From Coxiellaceae bacterium UBA1530 (GTDB lineage: Bacteria; Pseudomonadota; Gammaproteobacteria; Coxiellales; Coxiellaceae): 25,092 nucleotides of DNA. This document shows positions 16,524 through 24,227 of the stretch, in pieces. The stretch is taken from contig DCQA01000048.1 of the NCBI GenBank assembly GCA_002323325.1, positions 1 to 25,092 on the forward strand, given 5' to 3'. The translations under genes and the position numbers were made by a program. The notes under the pieces were generated by a model. That model was not told the origin of the DNA. It ran no database searches and saw only the letters and a program-made list of their open reading frames with translations. Numbering within the stretch: position 1 is the stretch's first letter; the number at the start of each line of letters is the position of its first letter.

Positions 16524-17303
16524 TTAGAAGCGGAACAGATGAATGCATTTAAATATAATGACTAGGATTTTATTCTTCCACCCGCTAACCACGCAGGATC
16601 TTCTTGATCGTTTAAAAGCCCGCCAACTGCTTTTTACCACAGCTTCTGGTTGCATCCAGAAAGTCTTTGGAATTATTGAATACAGTTCTGATTCGCCGAT
16701 ACGATGATGAAAATTCGATAGTGTCAGTCCCGGACAGAGCGCTTGTACTTTGATACCTTGATCAGCATATTGTCTCGATAATCCTCGCGATAACTCGGTG
16801 ACATAACTTTTAATGGGTTCATATAGTACTCGTAGCTTATTTCCTTTGAGCGGCATAGACATTAAACTGACTATGGATGACACATTAATGATACCAGCTC
16901 GTTGTCGTGATAATAATTGTGGGAGTAGTAGGTAGCATAATTCCGTCAGTGATGTGAGCATGAGCTGAATTAAAGCCTCGTGATGCTGCCATGGTTCTTC
17001 ATGAAATTCGCCAACATCGCCATGTCCTGCGTTATTAATCAGTAAATCGATATTGAGCTGATCTAATTTCATGGCAGATACAAGCGCTTTTGCCGAATCC
17101 CGCTTGCTCAGATCGATAGGATAATACCAAGCATTAACTCCATATTGATCACTTAGCTCTTTACTGAGCTCTCTCAGAGTTTCTTCATCACGAGCAACTA
17201 AAATGAGATCTATTCCATGGTTCGCAAGATGATGGCAATATGCCAGTCCAATCCCTGAGGTAGCACCAGTGACACATGCACATGTATACTTTTGTTGATG
17301 CAT
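16524..17303 (-). CDS. Short-chain dehydrogenase/reductase (SDR), unknown substrate
   Basis: The 259-residue Rossmann-fold oxidoreductase shows the nucleotide-binding TGATSGIG (residues 12-19), a basic residue after strand 2 (VARDEETL, suggesting NADP(H)), NNAG (90-93), and a catalytic Ser (142/143) with Tyr161 and Lys165 in YEPIK. The Ser-to-Tyr distance is about five residues longer than in a standard classical SDR. The C-terminal end is hydrophobic (ILVIIFKCIHLF), possibly membrane-associating, as in acyl-chain or steroid-type SDRs. AAGGAG 6 nt before the ATG supports the start. It is divergent from the homocysteine methyltransferase gene. Confidence 0.85.
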   Translation of the reverse strand: MHQQKYTCACVTGATSGIGLAYCHHLANHGIDLILVARDEETLRELSKELSDQYGVNAWYYPIDLSKRDSAKALVSAMKLDQLNIDLLINNAGHGDVGEFHEEPWQHHEALIQLMLTSLTELCYLLLPQLLSRQRAGIINVSSIVSLMSMPLKGNKLRVLYEPIKSYVTELSRGLSRQYADQGIKVQALCPGLTLSNFHHRIGESELYSIIPKTFWMQPEAVVKSSWRAFKRSRRSCVVSGWKNKILVIIFKCIHLFRF

Positions 17304-17611
17304 TGATTTCTCCTTTGATCAGTCTTTTTTTGAGATTACCAGCCACTCAAAAAAATCACAAATCTATCTTTTAATATCCAGTGTCTGAAAAAAACATCCT
17401 GATATTATAAATGTATATATACTACACAGGAACTCATGGTAGCTTCTTTGTTGATGTGACGTGAATGTTCCCCTTTCAAAGGTTGTGTATAAAGGTCTGT
17501 GTTATGTTTTTACCACTTAAGAGGCTGTACACAAGACCTAAAAATAGATACCATTTTTTAAGAATTATCGTGCATTATTTTTTTGATCTACCTTTCGTTA
17601 ACGAGAGACTT
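17304..17611. other. Divergent intergenic region, AT-rich
   Basis: About 308 bp between the SDR and homocysteine methyltransferase genes. It contains the SDR RBS and several AT-rich -10-like stretches (for example around 17404-17425), which should supply divergent promoters, but no clear -35/-10 pair, operator palindrome or RNA element that I can defend. A plus-strand frame runs from 17465 into the methyltransferase gene, but its extra residues are not family-like. Confidence 0.35.
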
Positions 17612-18523
17612 ATGGATAGCAATTTTTTTTCAACCACTCGTTTACTGGATGGTGGTATGGGGCAAGAGTTACTAGCTCGAGGTATGCAGCCAAAAGGTAC
17701 CTTGTGGAGCGCGGTTGCGTTACAAGACCCTGATCTGCACCACCTAGTTTATCAGACTCATCTTGATTTTATTGCTGCAGGATCGGATGTGATTGTGACC
17801 AACACCTTCACAACACGTCGTCTTCGATTGCGAGAAAATCATGTCGAAGATCAGTTTGTGCAGCTTAATACCATAGCTGGTGAAATTGCCAGTAAAGCGA
17901 AACGTATGCATCCACAAGTGATGGTTGCTGGTGGACTTCCACCACAATACGCGACCTATGCTGCTGATCCTCGTCCTGAGGAAGAAATTACCGCTAATTT
18001 CTATGATCAAGCTTCTGTATTGACACCTTTCGTCGATTTTTTTTATTTAGATGTTCTAAATAGTCTCAAATCGATTCAATGTGCCATTAACGTATCCAGG
18101 CGTCTAGATAAGCCATTTTTAGTAGGGGTGCATATTTCACAGGGTTGTCATTTACCCAGTGGTGAGTCCCTATCCGAAGTATTACCTCTTCTTAACTCTG
18201 CAGACTGTCTTGGTGTGATCTTATCCTGTGTTTCGCCCGAAAACTTCTCACATAATGTCACAGCTTTGCAATCATCAACTTTACCCTTTGGTTTTAAGTT
18301 AAATGGCTTTATCACAACCAAGGTTGAAGCAGGCTATGAGCAGTCAATGAAAGTTCATCGAGGGCAAAATCCGCTGAAAGTCTTGGGTAAACGTGAAGAT
18401 TTATCGCCGCCTATATTTTATAATTGGGCAAAACAGTTTCATGAACAGGGTGCGACGATTTTAGGCGGTTGTTGTGAGACAGGTCCAGAACACATTCATG
18501 CATTAGCGCCGTTGAAAGGTTGA
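17612..18523 (+). CDS. Homocysteine S-methyltransferase family protein
   Basis: With the ATG at 17612 the protein has 303 residues, near the length of E. coli MmuM (about 310). It begins at the family's first strand, TTRLLDGGMGQELLARG. It transfers a methyl group to homocysteine, usually from S-methylmethionine or SAM, to make methionine. The three zinc-ligand cysteines are C206 (LSCVSPENF) and C287-C288 (GGCCETGPEHI). The substrate helix LWSAVALQDPDLHHLVYQTH and GSDVIVTNTF also match. An in-frame extension to 17465 adds a basic, unrelated leader and is rejected. The 3' end overlaps the convergent gene at 18496 by 28 bp. Confidence 0.9.
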   Translation: MDSNFFSTTRLLDGGMGQELLARGMQPKGTLWSAVALQDPDLHHLVYQTHLDFIAAGSDVIVTNTFTTRRLRLRENHVEDQFVQLNTIAGEIASKAKRMHPQVMVAGGLPPQYATYAADPRPEEEITANFYDQASVLTPFVDFFYLDVLNSLKSIQCAINVSRRLDKPFLVGVHISQGCHLPSGESLSEVLPLLNSADCLGVILSCVSPENFSHNVTALQSSTLPFGFKLNGFITTKVEAGYEQSMKVHRGQNPLKVLGKREDLSPPIFYNWAKQFHEQGATILGGCCETGPEHIHALAPLKG

Positions 18524-19746
18524 GTGTTGAGAAGGGGATCGCTGAGTGAGTTGTATCTGTTATTATGTTTGTTAGTGGATTTCTCCTGAAACAGCCTTTG
18601 AGTAATGTGTTGATGCAGTTCACTTTTTTTTGTAGTAGACTCTGGTTCGCATTGTTGGATAATAAATTCACATCCGGTAAATCCGTTACTGAGTACTGAG
18701 GTTATCGCTGCTGATGCTAGAATGTAACCACCCACAATGTCATTGATTGAGGAGTAAGGTGGTGATTTTAGGCATTGTTGAGCTAGGAAGGTAAAGCCTG
18801 CGAAAGAAAAACCAAATGCTATAAGTGATATCCCAAATGCTAATGTGGCTTGATGGCTGCTAGTGAAGTATTTTTTTAGTACCGTATTTAGTGATACTAG
18901 CTGAATTAAACTATCATTCAAGAACAGTCCGGAGAGCATCAGGCTGGGTAAAGAGAGCACAAGACTAACCAATATCTTTGCTAGATCGACCACATCATTA
19001 TGCTGTTGATTGTCCCATATATCATTGAGCGCATAGAAAATAATATAGTTGATACAAATAGCGATTCCTGGCAGACAGAGCCACGGTGTTTTATACAGTA
19101 CATGTCCGGTGATTTCCTCAAGGTCAAGATTCTCAAAATCCCCGGTGACATATTCATGAACGGTGCTTTTTTCGTAGTCATTGAGAAGATGCCACCGCTT
19201 GAGGTAGCGATGATACAATGTGTAGTTAATATTCTCGTCACGTGTTTGTTGGCGAGCACACGGTTTAACAATCAGAGGAAACTCGATAAAATATTCTGTT
19301 ACTGCATTACAGCGTGACATAGCCTCGCACAGGGTCAACACGACCGAAGCTGCACCGATCGGTATGCGCAGAGATGGTGGTGAGGCCTCAATGGTTATCC
19401 TGCAAGAGGAATACATGGTTCCTATTTGTATGATTCCGGCCAGTGCAATCCAAGCGATATGGTTAATATTGAGATGACCATTATGAAAATAGTCATACCC
19501 CTGTCTAAATCGATATTGAAAATTTCGAATGGTCCAAAAGTAGTAACTCACATTCATGAGCGCAGTAGAGGTCATTGACATGGCAGCTAGTGTGTCGATG
19601 TACCATGCTGGGGGCTGTTCTAAACTATCGTCGGGATACCAAAAATCATAGACAGATGCTGTGCTGACAGCTGAGCATGCGATAGCAGACAGTAATACAC
19701 CAATTTGTGTGACAGTCTGAGGTTGATTAGTGCAGGTATTGCTCAT
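18496..19746 (-). CDS. Polytopic membrane protein (416 aa), unrecognised
   Basis: I count about nine hydrophobic helices in two groups separated by a hydrophilic loop (about residues 165-225, with YHRYLKRWHLLNDYEKSTVH). The C-terminal tail of about 45 residues is hydrophilic and His/Asn/Gln-rich. No transporter or enzyme motif is visible. It is the last gene of a three-gene operon: its ATG overlaps the MFS stop (ATGA), so the two are translationally coupled. Partnership with the MFS protein is inference from that coupling. Confidence 0.75.
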   Translation of the reverse strand: MSNTCTNQPQTVTQIGVLLSAIACSAVSTASVYDFWYPDDSLEQPPAWYIDTLAAMSMTSTALMNVSYYFWTIRNFQYRFRQGYDYFHNGHLNINHIAWIALAGIIQIGTMYSSCRITIEASPPSLRIPIGAASVVLTLCEAMSRCNAVTEYFIEFPLIVKPCARQQTRDENINYTLYHRYLKRWHLLNDYEKSTVHEYVTGDFENLDLEEITGHVLYKTPWLCLPGIAICINYIIFYALNDIWDNQQHNDVVDLAKILVSLVLSLPSLMLSGLFLNDSLIQLVSLNTVLKKYFTSSHQATLAFGISLIAFGFSFAGFTFLAQQCLKSPPYSSINDIVGGYILASAAITSVLSNGFTGCEFIIQQCEPESTTKKSELHQHITQRLFQEKSTNKHNNRYNSLSDPLLNTQPFNGANA

Positions 19747-21029
19747 GAGGATATATCACTTTTTTTGAGCATCATGGCAAATACGATACTCGCAATGAAG
19801 AGTGCTGGAATGACGATCAGTGCTAATGAGTATACGCTATGTTTGCTGAGTGTGACAGGCATCGATTGCAATGTCATGATCGTATAACTAATACATAGAG
19901 GTGTGAGTATATTGATTATAAACACGAAAGTATTATTGAGCCCTAATGCTGTGGCTTTCAAATTAGCCTGAATAATCTGTGATATTATGGCAAATGCTAT
20001 GGTTTGACCACTGGCGCTACCGCCAATGAGAAATAAAATGATCACATAGCTATTCATTGGGGCATTATCTAAGGATAACAGCACTATTGAAGCCATTGTG
20101 CCGATGAAAGAGCAAATGATCATGAGTTGACGACCTGATTGAATATAGCGATAGAGGTAACCAATAATAGGGCACATAACGGCATAGCCTATCCACCCAA
20201 AAGCAATCGCGTTAGCTGCTTGTTGTTGAGATAGACCACTTGTTTCAAGGAATAACGTTCCCCAAACGACACAAAGACATGATAACGGTACATAATTAAA
20301 TGCGGTATAGCAGGCTAATAAGATCACCGTTCTTTTCTTAAATAATGTAGCGATATCTTTCATAATCTGAAAAGGTGATAATCTGTCGCCGGTGAAATGA
20401 GCGGTTTTTTTTTGCGGTAGGAAAAAGGTGAATAAAGATACCAGAACGATCACCATACCTAAGACATTGAGTTGGCGAATGGCGGTATGCCAGTTCATGT
20501 GCTGTTGATAGGTCACTAAGGGCCCTGTAGCCAGCATGGCCCCCATCATAGCGATTAACTGTGAGAGCCCACACAAAGTACCAAACCACCGACTAGGAAA
20601 ATAGAGCGTAATGATCTTACAGATTCCTATGAATGCGAAGGCAGAGGCCATTGCTGTGAATACTCGTGCTAGACAGGCAAGCGAAAAATTATGGGCATGA
20701 TTAAACATCATCGATGAGATGACGCATATTGCCAATGAAAAAAACAGAATACGCTCGATCCGGTATTTATCGTAAATGATTCCCGCAGGTATTTGCATCA
20801 GACCAAATACACAGTAATACACTGAGGCCAAGATAGCATAGGTTTGTGTGTTCAGATGAAGGCTGGGGATAATCTGGTTGGCCAGTGATCCAATGAAGGC
20901 TCTTAAAAAAAGTTCATAACAGAAAAATAACGTTCCGATTACCAGCAAGGTTATTCCAAAGCTCCTGTTTGCTCTGGAATATGAAGTGGTGTCTTCAGTC
21001 AGATGATAGTTAGTATCGCTAATACGCAT
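19743..21029 (-). CDS. MFS transporter (428 aa), ACS/Pht-like type
   Basis: The protein has twelve predicted membrane helices. Helix 1 reads FFCYELFLRAF, followed by QTYAILASVYYCVFGLMQIP and GIIYDKYRIERIL, the loop 2-3 motif. This resembles the MFS group common in Legionella and Coxiella that includes anion:cation and nutrient transporters, but the substrate is unreadable. The central loop is short. It starts at a TAATG junction with the upstream gene and ends by overlapping the downstream gene, placing it in the middle of a coupled membrane operon. Confidence 0.85.
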   Translation of the reverse strand: MRISDTNYHLTEDTTSYSRANRSFGITLLVIGTLFFCYELFLRAFIGSLANQIIPSLHLNTQTYAILASVYYCVFGLMQIPAGIIYDKYRIERILFFSLAICVISSMMFNHAHNFSLACLARVFTAMASAFAFIGICKIITLYFPSRWFGTLCGLSQLIAMMGAMLATGPLVTYQQHMNWHTAIRQLNVLGMVIVLVSLFTFFLPQKKTAHFTGDRLSPFQIMKDIATLFKKRTVILLACYTAFNYVPLSCLCVVWGTLFLETSGLSQQQAANAIAFGWIGYAVMCPIIGYLYRYIQSGRQLMIICSFIGTMASIVLLSLDNAPMNSYVIILFLIGGSASGQTIAFAIISQIIQANLKATALGLNNTFVFIINILTPLCISYTIMTLQSMPVTLSKHSVYSLALIVIPALFIASIVFAMMLKKSDISS

Positions 21030-21766
21030 TAATGCTTTATTCCTAAATTATTGGATTGCTGGTAGATAGGTGAAGTGGGTGTCCCAGCTGCTTGATGCCT
21101 CTGGCAGTCTGATCGAAAGGTTAATTGAGGCAATCTAGGGTTGGAGGCAGTTAAACTGTAATGAGTAAGCAGTGTTGCCAGTGTTGCTACTAGTAAAAGG
21201 ACTAAGGGGTAATGATCTAAGCCGGCATACACTGGGCGTTCGCTGCAAGAGAAGCTCATGGTTGAAAAGAGGGTAATGGCATAGAGGCTAAATAGAGTAA
21301 GAATAGGAATGGAGTGTTGTAGAGCATGAGGTATATTATTTAACTTAGCTTCTGCGAGTTGTTGTCGAATAGGCTCAGATAATAAGTGTTGAATAGACAC
21401 AATAGGATGTATGCAATGCGCGTTGAAGGACTGCGTACATGAGTTTAACAACCCATACCAGGATGCTGGGCTGTCTGATTGTGTAAATGCTATCCTACTG
21501 AACACGCACGTGTAGTAGGCGATAGGTAACATGAGATTAAACGCAAGCGCTGCCTTACAGCCTTGCTTAGTGAATTCAGTAAGATTATCCGATTGCAACG
21601 TGGTTGTTATATTGGCGATAAGAGCACTGAGGTAACTCCAATAGGTAAATTTGGTATGCAGGCGTAAGTCAAGCGTATTGGCATTAATGGTAAAGAAGCA
21701 TGCGGCGTAGGTTAAGGAGGCTCCTTCATAGGCAAGTAATGCTATCTGAGCGCTTGTTAATCTCAT
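21029..21766 (-). CDS. Multi-pass membrane protein (245 aa), unrecognised
   Basis: The first gene of the three-gene membrane operon. About six hydrophobic helices are followed by a hydrophilic tail of about 35 residues. The pattern F-T-Y-W-S-Y in helix 2 and FNAHCIHPIVSI in the middle loosely recalls the FAR-17a/AIG1 fold (membrane lipid hydrolases), but this is a weak resemblance that I would not use for naming. GGGGGA about 5 nt before the ATG at 21766 is a strong RBS. Its stop shares a base with the MFS start. Confidence 0.7.
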   Translation of the reverse strand: MRLTSAQIALLAYEGASLTYAACFFTINANTLDLRLHTKFTYWSYLSALIANITTTLQSDNLTEFTKQGCKAALAFNLMLPIAYYTCVFSRIAFTQSDSPASWYGLLNSCTQSFNAHCIHPIVSIQHLLSEPIRQQLAEAKLNNIPHALQHSIPILTLFSLYAITLFSTMSFSCSERPVYAGLDHYPLVLLLVATLATLLTHYSLTASNPRLPQLTFRSDCQRHQAAGTPTSPIYQQSNNLGIKH

Positions 21767-21889
21767 TTGTTTCCCCCAAAACCGAGGTTAGACTAATCGA
21801 TGTGGTGGGTAATTGCTATTAATCCAAAGCTTCACAGTGCCTATTAGTGATTTAATCATCACTTAATTTTAACGGTAATCAATGAGAAA
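21767..21889. promoter_or_regulatory. Spacer upstream of the membrane operon
   Basis: A 123-bp gap between the thioredoxin-fold gene and the membrane operon, both on the minus strand. It contains a 6-bp inverted repeat AGTGAT (21846-21851) / ATCACT (21858-21863). The T-run follows on the plus strand, so it is not a good terminator for the minus-strand genes. The operon promoter should be here, but I see no clear -35/-10 pair. Confidence 0.3.
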
Positions 21890-22450
21890 TTATGGGGTGT
21901 CTCGCCACTTAATATTACAACCCATACTAGGAAGTTGTACTTCTAAATAGGGTTGCCCCGATAAAACACGGTCTAAGGCTTGTCGTAAATCAACACCCGT
22001 GACGGGCTGACCATTGCCGGGCGTGCTGTTATCAAACCGACCGCGATAAACGCATTGGTGCCGTTCATCAAACACGAATAGATCGGGTGTGCAGGCAGCT
22101 TGATAAGCTTTTGCGACTGCTTGTGCCTCATCAAAACAATAGGGGAATGGGATACCGTACTGTTGTGCAAATACCGTCATTTTTTCCGGTGAATCATCGG
22201 GGTATTGCATCACATCATTAGCATTGATGGCGACAAATGCGATGCCCTGATCCATGTAGTCATTAGCACAGCGCACCAGTCCCTCAATGATATGCACAAC
22301 ATACGGACAGTGGTTGCACATGAATATCACTACCACGGCTTGGTTATTGGTTTGTTGTGAGAGTGACCACGCTTGCTGGTCAATGCAGTTAATCAGTTTG
22401 AAATCAGGTGCGAGGGTTTCCAGCGGTAACATGTTGGATTCAACGAGCAT
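21890..22450 (-). CDS. Thioredoxin-fold (AhpC/TSA, PRX-like) protein with CxxC
   Basis: The 186-residue thioredoxin-fold protein begins with APDFKLINCID, as in AhpC/TSA proteins, and has the active-site motif FMCNHCPYV with C45 and C48. Further family signs are AINANDVMQYPDDSPEKM, YGIPFPYCFDEAQAVAKAY, ACTPDLFVFD and the C-terminal PSMGCNIKW. This matches the widespread thioredoxin-family group annotated as PRX-like and redox-active, whose physiological partner is unknown. No signal peptide is seen, so it is cytoplasmic. The ATG at 22450 has an AGGACAT-type RBS. Confidence 0.85.
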   Translation of the reverse strand: MLVESNMLPLETLAPDFKLINCIDQQAWSLSQQTNNQAVVVIFMCNHCPYVVHIIEGLVRCANDYMDQGIAFVAINANDVMQYPDDSPEKMTVFAQQYGIPFPYCFDEAQAVAKAYQAACTPDLFVFDERHQCVYRGRFDNSTPGNGQPVTGVDLRQALDRVLSGQPYLEVQLPSMGCNIKWRDTP

Positions 22451-22723
22451 GATGGATGTCCTAATGGTTGTTGTAATGCTGTTGTGATATCACAGTGTTT
22501 ATTCAAAAACAATCATTTGGCATGTGTGTGGGTTTATATTTGAGGTGTTTCAGATCGTTAGTATCACGTCTGTAAATGTCAAAGTCGTCATTATACTCTG
22601 TTGGTATCACAGGATAGAGGCTTGAATAATTATTCATATAAAAATAATGAGTTAGTGGATTTATTCTGTATCCGTAAAAAAATAACCTTTAATAAATATG
22701 ATTAATATAAAAGGAGAGTATCG
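22451..22723. other. AT-rich intergenic region upstream of the small interrupted ORF
   Basis: About 270 bp holding the upstream regions of the thioredoxin-fold gene (minus) and of the small ORF at 22724 (plus). There are AT-rich -10-like stretches near 22695-22710 and an excellent RBS AAGGAG at 22711-22716. I see no coding potential or strong hairpin in the rest. Confidence 0.35.
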
Positions 22724-22909
22724 ATGAATAAATGTGATATTTCCAGGTTAGTTGGACAGCCAGAGCAGCCCAGTGAAATTTCAGGGTATTACATGACATG
22801 CCCGGTTAATAAATCTATCCCCAAGTTAGCACACTGAAGGCATTGTCCGTTTGTTGATTTGGATGGCGCAGCTTGTTCTAGCGTTTTATTCAAGGCGTTT
22901 TATCGGTAG
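22724..22909 (+). pseudogene. Small Cys-containing protein ORF interrupted by in-frame UGA
   Basis: The ATG at 22724 has AAGGAG with 7 nt spacing, among the best RBS in the window. It opens a 37-codon ORF that ends at TGA 22835-22837. The same frame then continues for 23 sense codons to TAG 22907-22909 and still looks protein-like. The first part contains C4 and YYMTCPV. The second begins RHCPFVDLDGAACSSVLF. If the UGA replaced a Cys codon, the junction would read H-C-R-H-C, completing a CxxC that could pair with the earlier Cys residues as a small zinc-binding or redox protein. Options are a fresh nonsense mutation, a functional 37-residue peptide, UGA readthrough, or selenocysteine (which would give UxxC). 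A short GU-rich hairpin could form after the UGA but is not a convincing SECIS. I favour a recent nonsense mutation. Confidence 0.5.
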
Positions 22910-22941
22910 GGTAAATTACACTTGTTGTAAGGTGTGCAGTT

Positions 22942-23550
22942 CTATTTAGTTCTTAGGTTATTCGACGGAGTACTACTTTTCGGATCTGCTATGCATTCAT
23001 TTAATTCATTCAAAAAACCTTGTACTGTTCTACTTGGATCTAATGCCATCCAAAAGAAGGCAAGTTGGCCAAGTGGTTTGCTTTTTTCTTCTGCGTCAAG
23101 ATAATAAACACCTTCTTGTCTTTCTCTGGTTATACCAAGAATGATAGGTTCCTGCGATCCGACTTGAATGCTGTACCGTTTGGTTGGTGTTGGAGGAGTA
23201 CGCCAAAGCCAGCTGAAATAGCTTGGCTGTTGCGAAGGGGGCGTTATATCCTTACATTGCAAATGTGCTTGTGCGGTTTGCGTATCTTCGACTACGCCTT
23301 TGTATGTTTTTTCGTAACATTCAGTCAGACCCAGTAAAGTGCACATTTTTTTGGGATGTATGGCTACTATTTTAATTAATTCTTTTAAGCTGGATCCTGA
23401 AAGCGAGGCTCGATGTTCATCTGGCCAAATAGCATCTATCAATTGTTTAAATTCTACGTTGTTTATATGTTCTTTAACATGTGGATGCTCCTTCAAAAAC
23501 TTTTCATCTTTTTGTAGTGTTTCAAATGCTGCTTCGACTGACCTCTTCAT
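22942..23550 (-). CDS. Hypothetical 202-aa protein, unrecognised
   Basis: A cytoplasmic-looking protein without signal peptide or membrane helix. The N-terminal half is helical and charged (FETLQKDEKFLKEHPHVKEH and later LKELIKIVAIHPKKM). A Pro/Trp-rich hinge follows (PSYFSWLWRTPPTPTKRY, about residues 109-126), then a compact second part with IQVGSQEPIILGI and a helix GFLNELNECIADP. I recognise no family. AGAGAG about 8 nt before the ATG at 23550 is a usable RBS, and a TATAAT-like box on the minus strand lies at 23587-23592. The two-part build and accessory setting would suit an effector or a toxin-like protein, but nothing in the sequence proves it. Confidence 0.65.
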   Translation of the reverse strand: MKRSVEAAFETLQKDEKFLKEHPHVKEHINNVEFKQLIDAIWPDEHRASLSGSSLKELIKIVAIHPKKMCTLLGLTECYEKTYKGVVEDTQTAQAHLQCKDITPPSQQPSYFSWLWRTPPTPTKRYSIQVGSQEPIILGITRERQEGVYYLDAEEKSKPLGQLAFFWMALDPSRTVQGFLNELNECIADPKSSTPSNNLRTK

Positions 23551-23670
23551 GCTTTTTTCTCTCTTGAAAGTATTTTCTATAGTGTCATTATACAGTCAAA
23601 AGATTAAGATAATATGAAATTTTTCGTTTACCAACAGGTTTTTAGTGCCGTTTGCTGTTTTTTTGATGCC

Positions 23671-23925
23671 CTGATGGGTCTGTTACAGTGCAACCACTTT
23701 TTATGAGGAATACGCATGTTACACCTGTCTGTGATTACCCTTCGTCGTGGCACCAGTGTGCTGTTAGAACAGACGACCCTGTGGCTGGAGTCGACATACA
23801 AGGTCGGTGTGGTTGGTTGTCATGGTGCTTGTAAAACCTCGCTGTTCGAATTTATTACTCGGTAAATTATATGAATAGAAGTATATACCTGAAATGAATG
23901 GCCATGTGTTCTGAATCAAGTAATT
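23671..23925 (+). pseudogene. Degenerate 5' fragment of the ABC-F ATPase gene
   Basis: From 23671 this matches 24827 onward, ungapped, through about 23847, with about a dozen mismatches by eye; the leader and RBS (about the first 50 bp) are identical. From the ATG at 23716 the frame ends after 49 codons at TAA 23863-23865. The Walker A GRNGAGKT of the intact gene is here GCHGACKT, losing an essential Gly and Asn, so no ATPase could be made. After a one-base insertion near 23848 weaker similarity continues (shared GGCCAT and CAAGT blocks) to about 23925. Many differences are G-to-A or C-to-T, as expected of drift in a non-functional copy. Confidence 0.85.
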
Positions 23926-23943
23926 GGCGGGGTAAATAAACAA

Positions 23944-24222
23944 CTAACGAAAACACCTTAGTGTGCAGTTGTTATTGATCTCGCGAGTCATTGTTTTAAT
24001 ATTAAGTTTCTTCAGTATTTCCCTAATATGTGCCATGTCTGTTGAATTGAGGTTTCTTCTATCTGTTCAAACAAATGAAACCAGAGAGCAATGCTTACGT
24101 CGCTCACCGCATTGTTGTTCCATTGTAGGGTTGCGTCTGATCGGGAAAAGATGATTAATGCACCGTACGATCGTTATATCACTACCAGTTCCAAGACCTA
24201 CTTTTTGTAACTCTTTATGAAG
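23944..24222 (-). pseudogene. Decayed, N-terminally truncated copy of the secreted Cys-rich protein gene
   Basis: Reading the minus strand in one frame gives LHKELQKV, then CGERRKHC, then SFV, a TGA stop at 24067-24069, then TDRRNL, IREILKKLNI, MTRE, and NNCTLRC before TAG at 23944-23946. This lines up with residues about 55-148 of the intact protein next door (LLREVQKI, CGARYGKC, SFRRIDR, INNILKRIGL, ITRP, HSCSLSC), keeping most of the Cys positions. There is no signal peptide or start, and there is an internal stop, so it is a pseudogene. It begins immediately downstream of the intact gene's stop, as expected of a tandem duplicate. Confidence 0.8.
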
Positions 24223-24227
24223 GCTTG

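Noticed and set aside
17465..17611. N-terminal extension of the homocysteine methyltransferase
   Set aside because: The extra 49 residues are basic and hydrophobic without family similarity; the ATG at 17612 gives the normal length.
22835..22870. Selenocysteine insertion as a firm call
   Set aside because: The hairpin after the UGA is weak and rich in GU pairs, and no Sec machinery is visible in the window; kept only as a hypothesis.
23963..24154. Plus-strand 63-codon frame with a hydrophobic start
   Set aside because: The opposite strand holds a clear decayed paralogue of the secreted protein, so this frame is accidental.
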